64,000 nucleotides of DNA, from contig JBGSYC010000228.1 in NCBI GenBank assembly GCA_041751095.1, positions 1 through 64,000 of the forward strand, in the 5' to 3' direction. Source of the stretch: JADCRZ01 sp041751095 (GTDB taxonomy: Bacteria; Bacteroidota; Bacteroidia; Chitinophagales; Chitinophagaceae). How positions within the stretch are numbered: position 1 is the first letter of the stretch; each line of letters starts with the position of its first letter. The position numbers and the translations under genes are program-made. Below the pieces are notes generated by a model, which saw only the letters and a list, made by a program, of their open reading frames with translations, was not told the DNA's origin and ran no database searches. Shown piece by piece: positions 62,710 through 64,000 of the stretch.

Positions 62710-63990
62710 TTATTTATTCCCCTTGGTATTATGCTTCATTGGGGGGCGGGGAGCCTGGTCTTCAGTGGGAGGAGTGGTAGCAAAGCCCATAACCGGGCAA
62801 TTAACCACAAAGTTTGCTGAGCTAAGCATCGCGCCTCCTGGATTGGTAACAAAATTCCGCACCGCGAGTTGCCTGATCGTGTTAGCGTCCGTCTGTGCGA
62901 AATTCTCATCACGCGCAACAACTTCATCGTTCCATACGGCTATGTGCAGATCCCACAGAGGCGTATACAATTCCCTCTTGCGTTTGTCCCTTAACGTTGG
63001 AAAGCTGCCGAGAACATTGTGAGCGTCTCCAAGCATCCGCAGCGACTCGAGGAGGGCTGGGTTTTCAAGGCTTAAATTTCCGGGCGGATTATCGAGAATT
63101 ACGTGCATGAGCCCCTGAGCGTCAGGATCATTCATGCCACGCTTTCCATTGGTAAAAGTGAAAATAGCACTCCGGGCACCCATTGGATTCTCGTCGTCAT
63201 TGGGAAATGGCAGCGAAGCCATCGCAGGTACGAAAGTGCCTCTCTCAAGTGTGGCAGAAAGAGCGCCGGTTGATCCAAAAGTAAAGTAAAAGATATCCTT
63301 GCCGTGTGAAAAGGCGCGGATAAATTGAAGGTCAACGGTCATATTTTCTATGTCCATTGCCATAACCCTGTCTAATGTATTGGTATGCCTTTCGCTTACA
63401 TCGAAGGGGCCACCACCCGTAGCAATAATGGGAGCATTAAATACGACGTTGCTGCCTTGCACACGAATAAGATCGCTATAGCCGGGTCCCGCTACTGAAC
63501 CTGGTAACGCCGTAAGCGGAGGAAAACCGGTAGGGCCGGGAACAAGCTGACGCATGGGGCTGAAATCCACTGTACCCGCAAAGGCAACAGGCGCTTTACC
63601 TAAAACCGGGTCACTGGAAGTAACCGTTTGTATGCAGGCCGGGCAGCCGTTGTCGGCATTTATCAGCCGGGGAGCAAAATTAAGCCCAAGCTGTTTGGCC
63701 AGTTGAGCATCGGACACGTCCATACGAACATACCAAACCGTGCTTCCCTTATATGAGCCTTTGAACAGTGGTACCCTTGCAATGTTGCGGTCGAGATCTA
63801 CACTGATCACGCTGGTCATGGTAAGCTTGCTGCGATCAAGCTGGCCCGATAATGCCGGAACTCCTGTCGGGTGTGGTTCAGGCCGGTAGAAATGCTTTGG
63901 ATCAGGATCTTTTTTACAGGCCGTAAAGGCGAAGGCTACAAACAGGATCAGTGGTTGCAGCGTTTTAAGGGAAGTGCTGAGCTGTGACAT
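62710..63990 (-). CDS. Lipoprotein of unknown function (paralogue 2)
   Basis: 426 residues, start near the right window edge (codon at 63988-63990). Lipobox near FAFTACKK. Same landmarks as paralogue 1: VPLFKGSYKGSTVWYVRMDVSD, GLNFAPRLIN, VDFSPMRQLVPG, LDRVMAMDIENMTV, PLWDLHIAVWNDEV and FVVNCPVMGF. It has a CPAC pair (NGCPACIQT) absent from paralogue 1. It converges on the kinase gene. Confidence 0.75.
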   Translation of the reverse strand: MSQLSTSLKTLQPLILFVAFAFTACKKDPDPKHFYRPEPHPTGVPALSGQLDRSKLTMTSVISVDLDRNIARVPLFKGSYKGSTVWYVRMDVSDAQLAKQLGLNFAPRLINADNGCPACIQTVTSSDPVLGKAPVAFAGTVDFSPMRQLVPGPTGFPPLTALPGSVAGPGYSDLIRVQGSNVVFNAPIIATGGGPFDVSERHTNTLDRVMAMDIENMTVDLQFIRAFSHGKDIFYFTFGSTGALSATLERGTFVPAMASLPFPNDDENPMGARSAIFTFTNGKRGMNDPDAQGLMHVILDNPPGNLSLENPALLESLRMLGDAHNVLGSFPTLRDKRKRELYTPLWDLHIAVWNDEVVARDENFAQTDANTIRQLAVRNFVTNPGGAMLSSANFVVNCPVMGFATTPPTEDQAPRPPMKHNTKGNK

Positions 63991-64000
63991 AAAGAAGTTT

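Overview
The window looks like a chromosome segment of a Bacteroidota bacterium, probably Chitinophagaceae or a close relative. The signs are a T9SS type A sorting domain, TAnnTTTG-type promoter -7 elements, futalosine-pathway menaquinone genes, DUF3810, DUF2911 and DUF6580 proteins, many SPII-type lipoproteins, and Bacteroidota-style intergenic repeats. I saw no rRNA, tRNA, CRISPR array, transposase or phage structural gene.

Layout. 0-1.5 kb holds the end of an unknown gene and a broken Rhs C-terminal toxin cassette with an intact downstream gene that is probably its immunity gene. 1.5-15 kb is mostly housekeeping: DUF2911, XerD, a YkgJ-like protein, YraN, ManA, RNase H, PhzF, an acyl-CoA carboxylase beta subunit, a CocE-type hydrolase, DUF3810 and dCTP deaminase. 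It also holds the wreck of a UPF0175/PIN toxin-antitoxin pair. 15-35 kb is the most unusual part. A phosphopantetheinyl transferase and a small secreted protein are followed by a decayed DUF2130 gene and an esterase, two DUF4331 genes, a TPR protein and a HupE/UreJ membrane protein. Next come a 1.2 kb scrambled scar, two ferritin-like proteins, an intact DUF2130 gene with a second esterase, a THUMP methyltransferase, DinB and a Met/Cys-metabolism PLP enzyme. 35-44 kb is again core metabolism: FabD, FolE, two 6-PTPS/QueD proteins, MqnB, MqnD, photolyase, a class IV aminotransferase and a NarL-type regulator. 45-52.5 kb is a minus-strand cluster of secreted planctomycete-type proteins (cytochrome/DUF1549/DUF1553, DUF1501, NHL propeller, cytochrome-LRR-discoidin membrane protein). 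52.7-58 kb carries a zinc alcohol dehydrogenase and a KaiC-KaiB-PAS histidine kinase operon. 58.6-64 kb has two paralogous lipoproteins flanking an OmpR/histidine kinase pair.

The main observation is the scar at about 25.94-27.11 kb. It consists, in order and in the parental orientations, of pieces of the 3' end of the methyltransferase gene (32.0 kb), the PLP enzyme (34.4 kb), the phosphopantetheinyl transferase (15.0 kb) and the small secreted protein (16.4 kb). That is the order expected at the junction of a tandem duplication of about 15.0-34.5 kb that later collapsed by reciprocal deletion. An older duplication of the DUF2130-esterase pair lies within the same interval.

Other leads are the KaiBC-kinase operon without KaiA, the DUF4331/HupE/ferritin-like envelope cluster, and the lipoprotein pair around a two-component system. 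Pairwise identities mentioned here are by-eye estimates.
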